From Gramella sp. MT6 (lineage in GTDB: Bacteria > Bacteroidota > Bacteroidia > Flavobacteriales > Flavobacteriaceae): 64,000 nucleotides of DNA. The DNA lies in assembly GCF_019357415.1 (NCBI RefSeq), contig NZ_CP048410.1:1578501-1642500 (forward strand). Direction: 5' to 3'. The notes beneath the pieces were generated by a model. The model did not search any database and was not told where the DNA came from. It was given only the letters and a program-made list of their open reading frames with translations. The translations under genes were made by a program, and so were the position numbers. Below, in pieces: positions 9,501 to 18,230 of this stretch (positions within the stretch are counted from its first letter, which is position 1; the number at the start of each line of letters is the position of its first letter).

Positions 9501-10275
9501 TCAGAGACCAGCTGCTTAAATCTTTTATAAAATGATGGGCCGTAAGATCGAATTGAACAGGAACCACAGATACATAGCCTTTTTCCAATGCTTTTTCATC
9601 TGTATCGTCACCGTCATCCTTATTCACGAACTTTCCTGTTAACCAGTAATATTCACGACCCTGAGGATTAGTTCTTTTGTCGAACTCCTCTTCCCAGTGG
9701 GCATTCGCCTGCCTGCAAATTTTGATGCCTTTAATTTCTTCAGCTTTGAGTTTTGGGATATTTACGTTTAGAACAACACCTTTTGGAAGTCCGTTCTTTA
9801 GAACATTACGAGTGATCGCTTTTACGTATTTCCTAGTTGGTTCGAAGTCGGCATTAAGTGAATAATCCAGCAGGGAAAATCCAATGGCAGGAATACCTTC
9901 TATACCAGCCTCTACCGCTGCACTCATGGTGCCTGAATAAATGACATTAATGGAAGAATTAGATCCATGATTTATTCCACTTACACATAGATCTGGTTTG
10001 CGGTGGAGTATTTCCTGAGTGGCAATTTTCACACAATCAGCTGGAGTTCCAGAACAACTATATTCTTTATGCTTGTAGGATTCTTTGATGGTTACCTGCT
10101 CGCAGAAAAGTGTATCACTAATGGTGATCGCATGTCCCATTCCGCTTTGAGGGCTATCTGGTGCGACCACGATAACATCTCCAAGCTCTTTCATGACCTC
10201 TACCAGTGTCCTGATACCGGGTGCAGTTATCCCGTCATCATTAGTGACCAGGATCAGGGGTTTTTTCTTATTCAT
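9493..10275 (-). CDS. surE: 5'/3'-nucleotidase SurE
   Basis: SurE is a metal-dependent nucleoside-monophosphate phosphatase of the cytoplasm, linked to stationary-phase survival. The 260-residue length is normal. The N-terminal metal-binding motif LVTNDDGITAPGI, the Ser of PDSPQSGMGHAIT, and the later motifs GTPADCVK and GINHGSNS are all present, with SGTMSAAVEAG further on. It is the first gene of the minus-strand block surE, small membrane protein, lpxB, NlpC/P60, comEC-like. The divergent region of about 130 bases to the protease gene on the plus strand must carry both promoters. Confidence 0.96.
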   Translation of the reverse strand: MNKKKPLILVTNDDGITAPGIRTLVEVMKELGDVIVVAPDSPQSGMGHAITISDTLFCEQVTIKESYKHKEYSCSGTPADCVKIATQEILHRKPDLCVSGINHGSNSSINVIYSGTMSAAVEAGIEGIPAIGFSLLDYSLNADFEPTRKYVKAITRNVLKNGLPKGVVLNVNIPKLKAEEIKGIKICRQANAHWEEEFDKRTNPQGREYYWLTGKFVNKDDGDDTDEKALEKGYVSVVPVQFDLTAHHFIKDLSSWSLND

Positions 10276-10402
10276 GCATAATTATTTGGTTCTGCTAAAA
10301 TAAGAATTTAAATAAGGAAAGCTTATATTAGTGGTATCACAAATTAGTGCAGGTGATTTAACTTATTGGCACAGTTTTTACTATAATTATGGTAACCAAA
10401 CG

Positions 10403-12577
10403 ATGACGAAATTAAAACGAGTTATGAAAAGGAATATTAAGATCTTAGCAGTCGTTCTTCTAATGGCTGCTGCCTCATGTAGTTTTACTACCAAGAAATT
10501 CGAAGACCCCAACAAGGATAAACTTCTTATAGATCTCATTACGTATGTGCTTAACCAGGGACATTATGATGCTAAGGAAATTAATGACAGTTTTTCAGCA
10601 AATGTATATGAAGATTACCTTGAAGGTTTAGACCCTTCAAAACGATTTTTCTATGCCAGGGATATTGAGGAATTCGATGCTTTTAAAGATAAGATAGACG
10701 ACCAGATCAAAGGGAAGAATATAGAATTTTTCAACCTTACCTATGGCCGTCTTGGCGAACGTATGGAAGAAGCCAGATCTCTGTATAAGGAAATTTTAGC
10801 TACTCCTTTTGATTTTAGTGAGGATGAAAAAATTAATACAGATTATGATAGTCTGGATTATGTTACCTCTAAAGAGGAAATGAGAAAAAGGTGGAAGGAA
10901 CAATTGAAGTTCAATACCCTTATTACTTATTATGATCTTAAGCAGGATGAAAAACAGAAAAAAGAGGATGATGCTTCTTATGAAATGAAAACCGATGCCG
11001 AATTGGAAAAAGAGGCCAGAGAAACTACACTTTCTAATATAGACAGGTACTATGATTTTACAGACGACCTTGAGAGAGAGGATTACTTTTCGGTTTATAT
11101 TAACTCGATTGTAGAGGAATTTGATCCTCATACCTTCTATTTTGCTCCTCAGGATAAGGATAGGTTCGATATAGCCATGTCTGGTAAGCTTGAGGGAATT
11201 GGAGCTCGTTTGATCAAGGATAGTGATGATATTACTATTACTGAAGTGATCTCTGGGGGTCCTGCCTGGAGAAGTGAAGAGATTGGCGAAGGTGATGTGA
11301 TCTTAAAGGTGAAGCAGGAAGATGAGAAAGAGGCTGTGAGTATCGTTGGGATGAGGCTTGATGATGCGGTAGATCTTATCAAAGGTCCTAAAGACACTAA
11401 AGTAACCCTTACTGTTCGTAAGAAAGTGATGGGGAATATTGAAGAAGTTACTTTAACCCGTGATATTATCGAGATCGAAGAGACTTACGCCAAGGCTTCA
11501 ATGGTGAAGAAAGATGGTAAAAAGTACGGTATTATAAATCTTCCTAAGTTCTATTTCGATATGGAAGACTATAATAATCGTAATGCTGCTTCAGATATTA
11601 AAGAAGATATTGTAAGACTGAAAAAAGAAGGAATGGAAGGTCTTGTGCTTGACCTTAGAAATAACGGTGGAGGATCTCTTAAAACCGTTGTGGATATAGC
11701 AGGGATGTTCATTGAAGAAGGACCAATTGTTCAGGTAAAATCTAATGGTCAGCGTAAAGAAGTACTGAAAGATGAAGATCCTCAGGTTGTTTGGGATGGT
11801 CCTTTAGTGATCCTGGTGAATGAACTTTCAGCTTCAGCGTCAGAGATACTTGCTGCAGCAATGCAGGATTATAAAAGAGCGATCATCATTGGTAGTAGGC
11901 AAACTTATGGTAAGGGAACAGTGCAGAACGTGATTGACCTTAACAGGTGGCTTAGAAATAATGATATGGGAGATATGGGAGCGCTTAAAATTACTACCCA
12001 GAAGTTCTATCGAGTGAATGGTGGTTCTACCCAGCTTGAAGGTGTGAAGAGTGATGTAGTGGTTCCGGACAGATATAGTTTTGTGGATATTGGTGAAAAG
12101 GATCAGGAAAATCCGTTACCATGGGATAAGATAGATGCAGCAGATTATGATATCTGGAATGGATATGTAGGTTTCGAGGAAGCTATCGAGGCTAGTAAAG
12201 CCAGGATGGACACAAATGATCAGCTAAAACTTATTGAGGATAATGCTAAATGGGTGAAAACTCAAAGCGAAGACAGCAGCTATCCATTGAGTTATGATGA
12301 ATATGCAAAACAGGCTGAAAAAGACCAGGAAATGGCGAAGCAGTTTGAGGCAATTAAAGATTATAAGACAGATCTAACGTATACTTCGCTTCCTTATGAA
12401 GAAGAGCTTTTCGCTACAGACACTATACTGAAAGAGAAAAGGCAAAGATGGTATGAAAGTTTGAGCAAGGATGTTTATATTGAAGAAGCGATCAATGTGC
12501 TTTCAGATATTAAAATGAACAATATCACCAAGAATAAACTGGCAGATGTTGAGAGAAAGAATAAAGTGAAGAACTAA
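10403..12577 (+). CDS. Carboxy-terminal processing protease (Prc/tail-specific, S41)
   Basis: This S41 peptidase of the Prc/Tsp type degrades or trims proteins by recognising C-terminal tails in the periplasm. From the chosen ATG it has 724 residues; another in-frame ATG at 10424 immediately precedes a lipoprotein-like signal sequence (MKRNIKILAVVLLMAAASC), and either is more likely than the far upstream GTG at 10331. An N-terminal helical domain is followed by a PDZ domain (about residues 245-330), and the S41 core with the catalytic Ser in NELSASASEI and Lys in TYGKGTVQN, then a long C-terminal extension of DUF3340 type. A terminator follows 16 bases after the stop. Confidence 0.93.
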   Translation: MTKLKRVMKRNIKILAVVLLMAAASCSFTTKKFEDPNKDKLLIDLITYVLNQGHYDAKEINDSFSANVYEDYLEGLDPSKRFFYARDIEEFDAFKDKIDDQIKGKNIEFFNLTYGRLGERMEEARSLYKEILATPFDFSEDEKINTDYDSLDYVTSKEEMRKRWKEQLKFNTLITYYDLKQDEKQKKEDDASYEMKTDAELEKEARETTLSNIDRYYDFTDDLEREDYFSVYINSIVEEFDPHTFYFAPQDKDRFDIAMSGKLEGIGARLIKDSDDITITEVISGGPAWRSEEIGEGDVILKVKQEDEKEAVSIVGMRLDDAVDLIKGPKDTKVTLTVRKKVMGNIEEVTLTRDIIEIEETYAKASMVKKDGKKYGIINLPKFYFDMEDYNNRNAASDIKEDIVRLKKEGMEGLVLDLRNNGGGSLKTVVDIAGMFIEEGPIVQVKSNGQRKEVLKDEDPQVVWDGPLVILVNELSASASEILAAAMQDYKRAIIIGSRQTYGKGTVQNVIDLNRWLRNNDMGDMGALKITTQKFYRVNGGSTQLEGVKSDVVVPDRYSFVDIGEKDQENPLPWDKIDAADYDIWNGYVGFEEAIEASKARMDTNDQLKLIEDNAKWVKTQSEDSSYPLSYDEYAKQAEKDQEMAKQFEAIKDYKTDLTYTSLPYEEELFATDTILKEKRQRWYESLSKDVYIEEAINVLSDIKMNNITKNKLADVERKNKVKN

Positions 12578-12593
12578 GAGTATATATAAAAGT

Positions 12594-12627
12594 AAAAACC
12601 CGGAACTTTGGTTCCGGGTTTTTTTAT
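12594..12627 (+). terminator. Intrinsic terminator after the Prc gene
   Basis: The arms AAAACCCGGAAC and GTTCCGGGTTTT form a near-perfect stem with a four-base loop, and a T tract follows. It ends transcription of the protease gene and, because of its A-rich left arm, may also work for the minus-strand rodA transcript. Confidence 0.87.
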
Positions 12628-12637
12628 GTTTGATATT

Positions 12638-12715
12638 ATGAAAAGAAAATATGTTTATCCGGTTCTGATTTTAGTTGTAGCCGCAATTCTTTTAATGGCA
12701 GATAAATGCTCCTAA
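12638..12715 (+). CDS. Possible 25-residue membrane peptide
   Basis: An ATG-started frame encodes 25 residues: a basic N terminus (MKRKYVY), one hydrophobic helix (PVLILVVAAILLMA) and the tail DKCS. It lies between the Prc terminator and the convergent rodA gene and overlaps the rodA stop. A TATGTTTG sequence at 12625-12632 matches the Bacteroidota -7 box, but it overlaps the terminator T run and no matching -33 box is seen at normal spacing. The hydrophobic composition with a basic start is protein-like; expression is unproven. Confidence 0.35.
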   Translation: MKRKYVYPVLILVVAAILLMADKCS

Positions 12716-13959
12716 TAGGAAAGTCGGTCAGAATCTAGCTTAATAAAGATAAATAGTAAAATGGTGAATCCCCACAATCCGGATCCTCCATAACTAAAGA
12801 AGGGAAGTGGGATCCCAACCGTAGGGAAGATTCCTATTACCATTCCTATATTAACCAGGAAATGAATAAATAATATCCCGATTACGGAGTATCCATATAC
12901 CCGGTAAAACTGGTTTCGTTGTCTTTCAGCCAGGACCAGGAGTCTTATTAATAACAGGACAAATAATATTACTACCAGAGCGCTTCCCAGAAAGCCCCAT
13001 TCTTCTCCTACCGTACTGAAGATGTAATCTGTATGTTGTTCCGGTACAAAATGACCTTTCGTTTGCGTTCCTTCGGTCCAGCCTTTACCTAACCACCCGC
13101 CGCTGCCAATAGCGATCTCACTTTGATTTGTATTGTAACCAATTCCACGGGAATCAACTTCTTTTCCAAGGACAATGTTAAAGCGATCACGGTGTCTTTG
13201 TTCGAAGACATTTTCAAAGATGTAGTTTACAGAAAAACTTAAACCTATTGAAATAAGCGCGAATAAGGTAATAAGGACGCGGCCGGGCCGTTTTTTTCTT
13301 TTTCTAAAGAAGAGCAATAATCCAATTATTAAAGCTGCTACACTTACCCAAATTGGACCAATAACCAGGGTCAGGATAAATACTGAAACTGCCGTTAAAC
13401 CTGCTACAAGATAAAAACCTGATAGTCCTTCACGATAAAGTGGAAAAAAGAAAGCTGCATAAACCAGAGCGCTTCCGGGGTCAGGTTGGGGGACAATAAG
13501 AATGGCTGGAATAGCAATTATGATAAAAGCTTTAACCTGGTGGCTAAGCCTTTTAATATTGGTTTGTATATCGCTTAAATATTTTGCCAGGGCCAGGGCG
13601 GTGGCGAATTTTGCAAATTCAGAGGGTTGTACTCCGAAGCTTCCAAAGGAATACCACGAGGTGGCACCTGATATTGTTTTACCAAACACAAATAACCCTG
13701 CCAGTGAGAGCAGTGAAATTATATAGATAACACTGGAAAATCGTTGGTAGAACTTGGCTTCAATAGAAAGTATGATGACAATAAGGAAAATGCTCAAGGC
13801 GATAAATAGTGCCTGTTTTCCGTAAGGTTGGCTCATGTCTAAATAAGAACCTGAACTTGATCCCAGGGAGGCTGAATAGATATTGGCCCAGCCAAAAAAG
13901 ATCAATGCTAAATAAATGAATATGCTTATCCAGTCAAATCCTGCGCTGCTTTTACTCAT
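12712..13959 (-). CDS. rodA: Rod-shape SEDS peptidoglycan polymerase RodA
   Basis: RodA is the SEDS-family glycosyltransferase that polymerises lipid II during cell elongation, working with the transpeptidase PBP2. The 415-residue protein has about ten membrane helices, the SEDS motifs GVQPSEFAK and the conserved Asp-containing segment QPDPGSALVY, the loop GWLGKGWTEGTQT and HTDYIFSTVGEEWGFLG, and the C-terminal FFSYGGSGL. Its ATG abuts the mrdA stop directly, as expected for a two-gene partner pair. It is the last gene of the minus-strand elongasome block. Confidence 0.96.
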   Translation of the reverse strand: MSKSSAGFDWISIFIYLALIFFGWANIYSASLGSSSGSYLDMSQPYGKQALFIALSIFLIVIILSIEAKFYQRFSSVIYIISLLSLAGLFVFGKTISGATSWYSFGSFGVQPSEFAKFATALALAKYLSDIQTNIKRLSHQVKAFIIIAIPAILIVPQPDPGSALVYAAFFFPLYREGLSGFYLVAGLTAVSVFILTLVIGPIWVSVAALIIGLLLFFRKRKKRPGRVLITLFALISIGLSFSVNYIFENVFEQRHRDRFNIVLGKEVDSRGIGYNTNQSEIAIGSGGWLGKGWTEGTQTKGHFVPEQHTDYIFSTVGEEWGFLGSALVVILFVLLLIRLLVLAERQRNQFYRVYGYSVIGILFIHFLVNIGMVIGIFPTVGIPLPFFSYGGSGLWGFTILLFIFIKLDSDRLSY

Positions 13960-15828
13960 TTACTGATTAATTCTAAAAGGTTCTCCGCTTAATGGTTTTG
14001 CATATTCGTCTTCCAGGCTGTGGCTTAAAATCCAGCTTTCCATATCAGTTCTTGTGATGGTGCCTTTCAGATATTTTTCAATCATAAGGCTGGCCATTCT
14101 ACCTGCATATCTGCTTCCCCAGTATCCGTTTTCTACGAATACTGCAATAGCTATTTTTGGGTTCTCCACAGGGGCGAAAGCTACAAAAATGGAGTGATCT
14201 GTTAATTGGACTCTTATGCCATCTACTTTTGCAAAGTTTTCTGCAGTACCTGTTTTTCCGGCGATTTCTACACCAGGAATTCTTAGGGTAGAGGCCGTTC
14301 CACTTTTATAAACTTCATGCATGCCTTCTATCACCGGTTCAAAGTGTTTTGCTTCGATAGAGGTGTAATTCTTTTTAGTGAATTTATCTTCCTTTATAGG
14401 GTCGCCTTCGATCTCTTTAAGAATATGCGGCGTATAATACCAGCCTTTATTACTAATCGTGGCTGCCATATTAGCTAGCTGGATAGGCGTCATTAGAACC
14501 TCTCCCTGGCCAATGGCATTGGAAATGGTAGCTGTGGCATACCACTTATATGTTGGGTAATCATAGATCTGGTTATAATAATCTGAATCTGGTATTTTTC
14601 CAGGTTGACCTGTACTTAAGTCATTACCCATATATTGCCCTAAACCGAAGCTCTTTAAATGAGCATTCCAGGCATCCATTCCTTGTTGTGGAGTTGGGTA
14701 TTTTTCGATAATCCTTCTGTAAACATTCGCAAAATAGGCGTTGCATGACTGAGCAATTCCAGGAACCATGGATAACGGACTATTGTGCGCATGGCATCCC
14801 AGCTTTCTTCCTCTACCATAGGAGTACCCATGATTACAGGAAAAGCTATCTTGGGTGTCCACCACACCTTCCTGCAAACCAATTAAGGCATTTAGAGTCT
14901 TGAATGGGGATCCAGGTGGATATTGAGCCAAAAGGCCGCGATCGTAAAGCGGTCTGGCAATAGTATCGTAATATAATTCGGTGAAGTTAGGGGAGCGTTT
15001 ACGCCCTACAAGTTTCGCAGGATCATAAGTTGGAGCCGTAATTAGAGCCAGGATCTCTCCTGTTTCCGGTTCAAGGGCAACGATGCCACCCCTTTTGTTT
15101 TTCATTAATTTGGTTCCATAATCCTGCAGCGCTGCATCTAAAGTTAGCGCAATATCTTTTCCTTTTTCTGGAAGTGTATCGTAAATGCCTTCTTTATAAG
15201 GGCCAATATCCCTGTTAAAACGGTCTTTCTGAATATATTTTACACCCTTTACTCCGCGTAAAAGTTCTTCGTAGGTTTCCTCTACCCCGGCACGGCCAAT
15301 AAGGTCACCAGAAATATAATAAGGATTCTTACTTACAATACTCGGGTTAACTTCGGCTATGTATCCTAAAACATTAGCGCTATGATCTACCTGGTAATCC
15401 CTTAAAGATCTCTTCTGAATATAAAAGCCTTCGTATTTCCTCATTTTCTCCTGAAGGATTGCATATTCGCTCTTGGTAAGCTGAGGAATAACTACCGAGG
15501 GTAACATAGGAGAATAGATCCTTGCCTTGTCCAGTTTCTTTTCCAGATCTTCTCGTTCGAGGTTTAAGATCTGGCAGAATTCTGTGGTATCGAATGGTTT
15601 CAGGTTTCTAGGAATAACCATGACGTCATAGGACGGTTGGTTAGAAACCATCAATTCCCCATTACGGTCATAAATATAACCACGCTGAGGATAATCATAT
15701 ACTACTTTTATCGCATTATCCTGTGACCTTATCGCCAGAGATGTATCAACCACCTGGAGATAGAACAATCTTCCTATGAAGATCAAACCGGTGGTTAAGA
15801 TCGTTATGTATAGTAAAATCTTTCTCAT
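13960..15828 (-). CDS. mrdA: Penicillin-binding protein 2 (elongation transpeptidase)
   Basis: This class B penicillin-binding protein cross-links peptidoglycan during elongation. It has a single N-terminal membrane anchor (about residues 3-25), a PBP dimerisation domain and a transpeptidase domain. The active-site Ser lies in PGSPFKTL, the SxN motif is SCNAYF and the third motif is KTGTAEN. The 622-residue length is normal. The start overlaps mreD by four bases and the stop abuts rodA, so the genes are translationally linked. A PGSPFK motif instead of the more common PGSTFK is a small variant of the S-x-x-K box. Confidence 0.95.
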   Translation of the reverse strand: MRKILLYITILTTGLIFIGRLFYLQVVDTSLAIRSQDNAIKVVYDYPQRGYIYDRNGELMVSNQPSYDVMVIPRNLKPFDTTEFCQILNLEREDLEKKLDKARIYSPMLPSVVIPQLTKSEYAILQEKMRKYEGFYIQKRSLRDYQVDHSANVLGYIAEVNPSIVSKNPYYISGDLIGRAGVEETYEELLRGVKGVKYIQKDRFNRDIGPYKEGIYDTLPEKGKDIALTLDAALQDYGTKLMKNKRGGIVALEPETGEILALITAPTYDPAKLVGRKRSPNFTELYYDTIARPLYDRGLLAQYPPGSPFKTLNALIGLQEGVVDTQDSFSCNHGYSYGRGRKLGCHAHNSPLSMVPGIAQSCNAYFANVYRRIIEKYPTPQQGMDAWNAHLKSFGLGQYMGNDLSTGQPGKIPDSDYYNQIYDYPTYKWYATATISNAIGQGEVLMTPIQLANMAATISNKGWYYTPHILKEIEGDPIKEDKFTKKNYTSIEAKHFEPVIEGMHEVYKSGTASTLRIPGVEIAGKTGTAENFAKVDGIRVQLTDHSIFVAFAPVENPKIAIAVFVENGYWGSRYAGRMASLMIEKYLKGTITRTDMESWILSHSLEDEYAKPLSGEPFRINQ

Positions 15829-16331
15829 CGATATTTTTTACTAAATAAAGTAAGGCTTAAAAGAGTTAGGATAACTGTGAATATACTGGAAAATAATGTC
15901 TTTTTCAGTACTAGAAGTATATGATTTAAGCTGAACATTTCCAAGGAAAACAATACAAAATGATGTAGTATCACCATTAAGAAAACGTAGCTTAATTTCG
16001 ATCCAAAAGGAGTTGCCGCAAGCCTGATGTTTTGATGGTCATAACTTATTCCAAATGAGAACCTCAATAAGTTAGGTCTTACAAAAGCTGCTACTAAACA
16101 TGCCGCTGCATTAATCCCGCCGCTATCTTCAAAAATATCTATACTTAATCCTAATAGGAAAGATAAAAACAGGAATAAACTCTGATTTCCGGCAAAAGGA
16201 TACAGCAATATGAACAATACATACAAATGCGGATTTATATATCCTGCAAAGTTGATATTGTTCAGGATTAGGACCTGTAAAAAAACAAGGATGATGAACC
16301 TGGCGATATTTGAAAAAACCTTATTGTTCAT
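15825..16331 (-). CDS. mreD: Rod-shape-determining protein MreD
   Basis: This 168-residue polytopic membrane protein is assigned as MreD from about five hydrophobic helices, the FAGYINPHLYVLFILLYPF segment, and its position between mreC and mrdA, where MreD is always found in this cluster type. MreD is part of the elongasome and helps MreC set the active state of the RodA-PBP2 pair. It overlaps mreC by 11 bases and mrdA by four. MreD sequences diverge strongly, so the identification depends as much on context as on motif. Confidence 0.88.
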   Translation of the reverse strand: MNNKVFSNIARFIILVFLQVLILNNINFAGYINPHLYVLFILLYPFAGNQSLFLFLSFLLGLSIDIFEDSGGINAAACLVAAFVRPNLLRFSFGISYDHQNIRLAATPFGSKLSYVFLMVILHHFVLFSLEMFSLNHILLVLKKTLFSSIFTVILTLLSLTLFSKKYR

Positions 16332-17145
16332 TGGTCTCCTGTAATTTCTCTATTTCTTCCTTGTTCACATTTTCTATCACGTAGACATAACCAATATTGG
16401 TCATATCATTAAAAAGCTTGATGTTGATGGTATAATAACTTTGGGTTTGGTCAAGAGTGAAATCCTGAATACTTCCAATGGGAAGACCTTTTGGATAGAT
16501 GAGAGATCTACCCCCGGTAATAATGGTATCTCCTTTTTGCAAGGGCGCCTGTCTCGGAACGTCTATCAATTGTACAATATTCGGGTCTTTTCCATCCCAT
16601 ACCAGACTACCAAAATGATTGGTGTTATTAAGTTGCGCATTTATACGCGATCTGCTATTTAAAATAGATATTACTCTCGAGTAATTCTCGTTTACCCTAT
16701 CCACGATTCCAACGATTCCCTGACTGGTGATAACCCCAAATTCCTGTTCAATACCAGATTTTTTTCCACGGTTTAGTGTAAGATAATTATCAACTTTTGA
16801 GAAGTTATTGTTGATCACCCTTGCCGTCCTGAACAAATAATCTCCTTCAAAAGAAGTACTATCCAGTTGCTTTTCTACTGAAATGCTGTCGTGAATATTT
16901 GAAATGATGTTACGAAGCTTGTTGTTCTCTTCAAGCAATCTTTCATTATACTCGTCCAGGTGAAGATAGGTATTGATGTTATTAGACCATGAATAAACGC
17001 CACCGGTCACAATATTGGCAGAGCTTATAAATCGGCTCTTATGAAAAGCGTGATTTTGAATTGTAAGAAATACAGATACAACGAACAGGATTAAGAATAA
17101 AATCGAATTCTTATTCCGAATAAGAAAGTTGAAAATCTGCTGCAT
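16321..17145 (-). CDS. mreC: Rod-shape-determining protein MreC
   Basis: MreC is a bitopic periplasmic elongasome protein that binds and activates PBP2. The 274-residue product has an N-terminal membrane helix (about 14-31), a coiled-coil-like stretch around residues 63-95, and the beta-barrel core with the GVITSQGIVGIVDRV and DTIITGG segments characteristic of the family. It lies 14 bases downstream of mreB and overlaps mreD, as in most bacteria with this operon. Length is normal. Confidence 0.94.
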   Translation of the reverse strand: MQQIFNFLIRNKNSILFLILFVVSVFLTIQNHAFHKSRFISSANIVTGGVYSWSNNINTYLHLDEYNERLLEENNKLRNIISNIHDSISVEKQLDSTSFEGDYLFRTARVINNNFSKVDNYLTLNRGKKSGIEQEFGVITSQGIVGIVDRVNENYSRVISILNSRSRINAQLNNTNHFGSLVWDGKDPNIVQLIDVPRQAPLQKGDTIITGGRSLIYPKGLPIGSIQDFTLDQTQSYYTINIKLFNDMTNIGYVYVIENVNKEEIEKLQETNEQ

Positions 17146-17159
17146 AAATTAATCTTCTC

Positions 17160-18188
17160 CTACTTGATCAAAATCCCTTTGTATCGATTCAATGTCTTTA
17201 AACAGATACCTGTACCACGAACTACGGCTCTTAATGGATCTTCGGCGATATAAACCGGAAGATCTGTTTTCTGAGATAAACGTTTGTCCAGGCCTCTTAA
17301 CATTGAACCACCACCTGCAAGATAGATACCGGTATTGTAAATATCGGCAGCAAGTTCTGGCGGAGTCTGAGAAAGGGTTTCCATAACCGCATCTTCGATC
17401 CTCAAAATAGATTTATCTAAAGCCTTGGCAATTTCACGGTAAGAGATATTTACCTGCTTCGGTTTCCCGGTAAGAAGGTCTCTACCCTGAACGCTCATTT
17501 CATCTGGCGGCACCTCAAGATCTTCAGTAGCCGCACCGATCTGTATCTTTATTTTTTCCGCAGTACGCTCACCTACATAAAGGTTATGCTGGGTTCTCAT
17601 GTAATAAACGATATCATTGGTGAAAACATCACCGGCGATCTTCACCGATTTGTCACACACGATACCTCCAAGAGCGATCACTGCGATTTCTGTAGTACCT
17701 CCCCCTATATCCACGATCATATTTCCTTTAGGCTGCATGATGTCAACACCTATACCAATGGCAGCGGCCATAGGTTCGTGGATAAGGTAAACCTCTTTAC
17801 CATTAACTCTTTCTGCACTTTCCTTAACAGCGCGCATCTCCACTTCAGTAATTCCTGACGGGATACAGATAACCATTCTTAAGGCAGGAGTAAATAGTTT
17901 TTTCTTAAGTGCCGGAATTTCTTTGATGAACATGGTAAGCATCTTCTCACTGGCATCAAAATCGGCAATTACACCATCTTTTAAAGGACGTATGGTCTTG
18001 ATGTTCTCATGAGTTTTCCCCTGCATCATAGCCGCTTCCTTACCTACAGCTGTTATTTTGCCGGAAGTTCTGTCGCGCGCTACTATTGAGGGGCTGTCTA
18101 CAACAACTTTATCATTATGTATTATAAGGGTGTTGGCTGTACCTAAGTCGATTGCTATTTCTTCAATGAGAAAGTCGAAAAATCCCAT
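17160..18188 (-). CDS. mreB: Rod-shape-determining actin homologue MreB
   Basis: MreB is a bacterial actin that forms membrane-bound filaments steering lateral wall synthesis. The 342-residue length is normal. The actin-fold phosphate loops are visible as IDLGTANTLI near the start and VDIGGGTTEIAVI around residue 165, and the adenosine segment as LAGGGSMLRGLD near residue 290. It heads the mreB-mreC-mreD-mrdA-rodA series and lies 42 bases after purH, so readthrough from the purH promoter is possible. Confidence 0.97.
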   Translation of the reverse strand: MGFFDFLIEEIAIDLGTANTLIIHNDKVVVDSPSIVARDRTSGKITAVGKEAAMMQGKTHENIKTIRPLKDGVIADFDASEKMLTMFIKEIPALKKKLFTPALRMVICIPSGITEVEMRAVKESAERVNGKEVYLIHEPMAAAIGIGVDIMQPKGNMIVDIGGGTTEIAVIALGGIVCDKSVKIAGDVFTNDIVYYMRTQHNLYVGERTAEKIKIQIGAATEDLEVPPDEMSVQGRDLLTGKPKQVNISYREIAKALDKSILRIEDAVMETLSQTPPELAADIYNTGIYLAGGGSMLRGLDKRLSQKTDLPVYIAEDPLRAVVRGTGICLKTLNRYKGILIK

Positions 18189-18230
18189 AGTGTTTTTATA
18201 AGTATTGAGGTTCGGGTAAATGTACTAAAA

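Noticed and set aside
10331..10402. N-terminal extension of the Prc protease from a GTG at 10331
   Set aside because: The extra residues precede a proper lipoprotein signal and look like untranslated leader.
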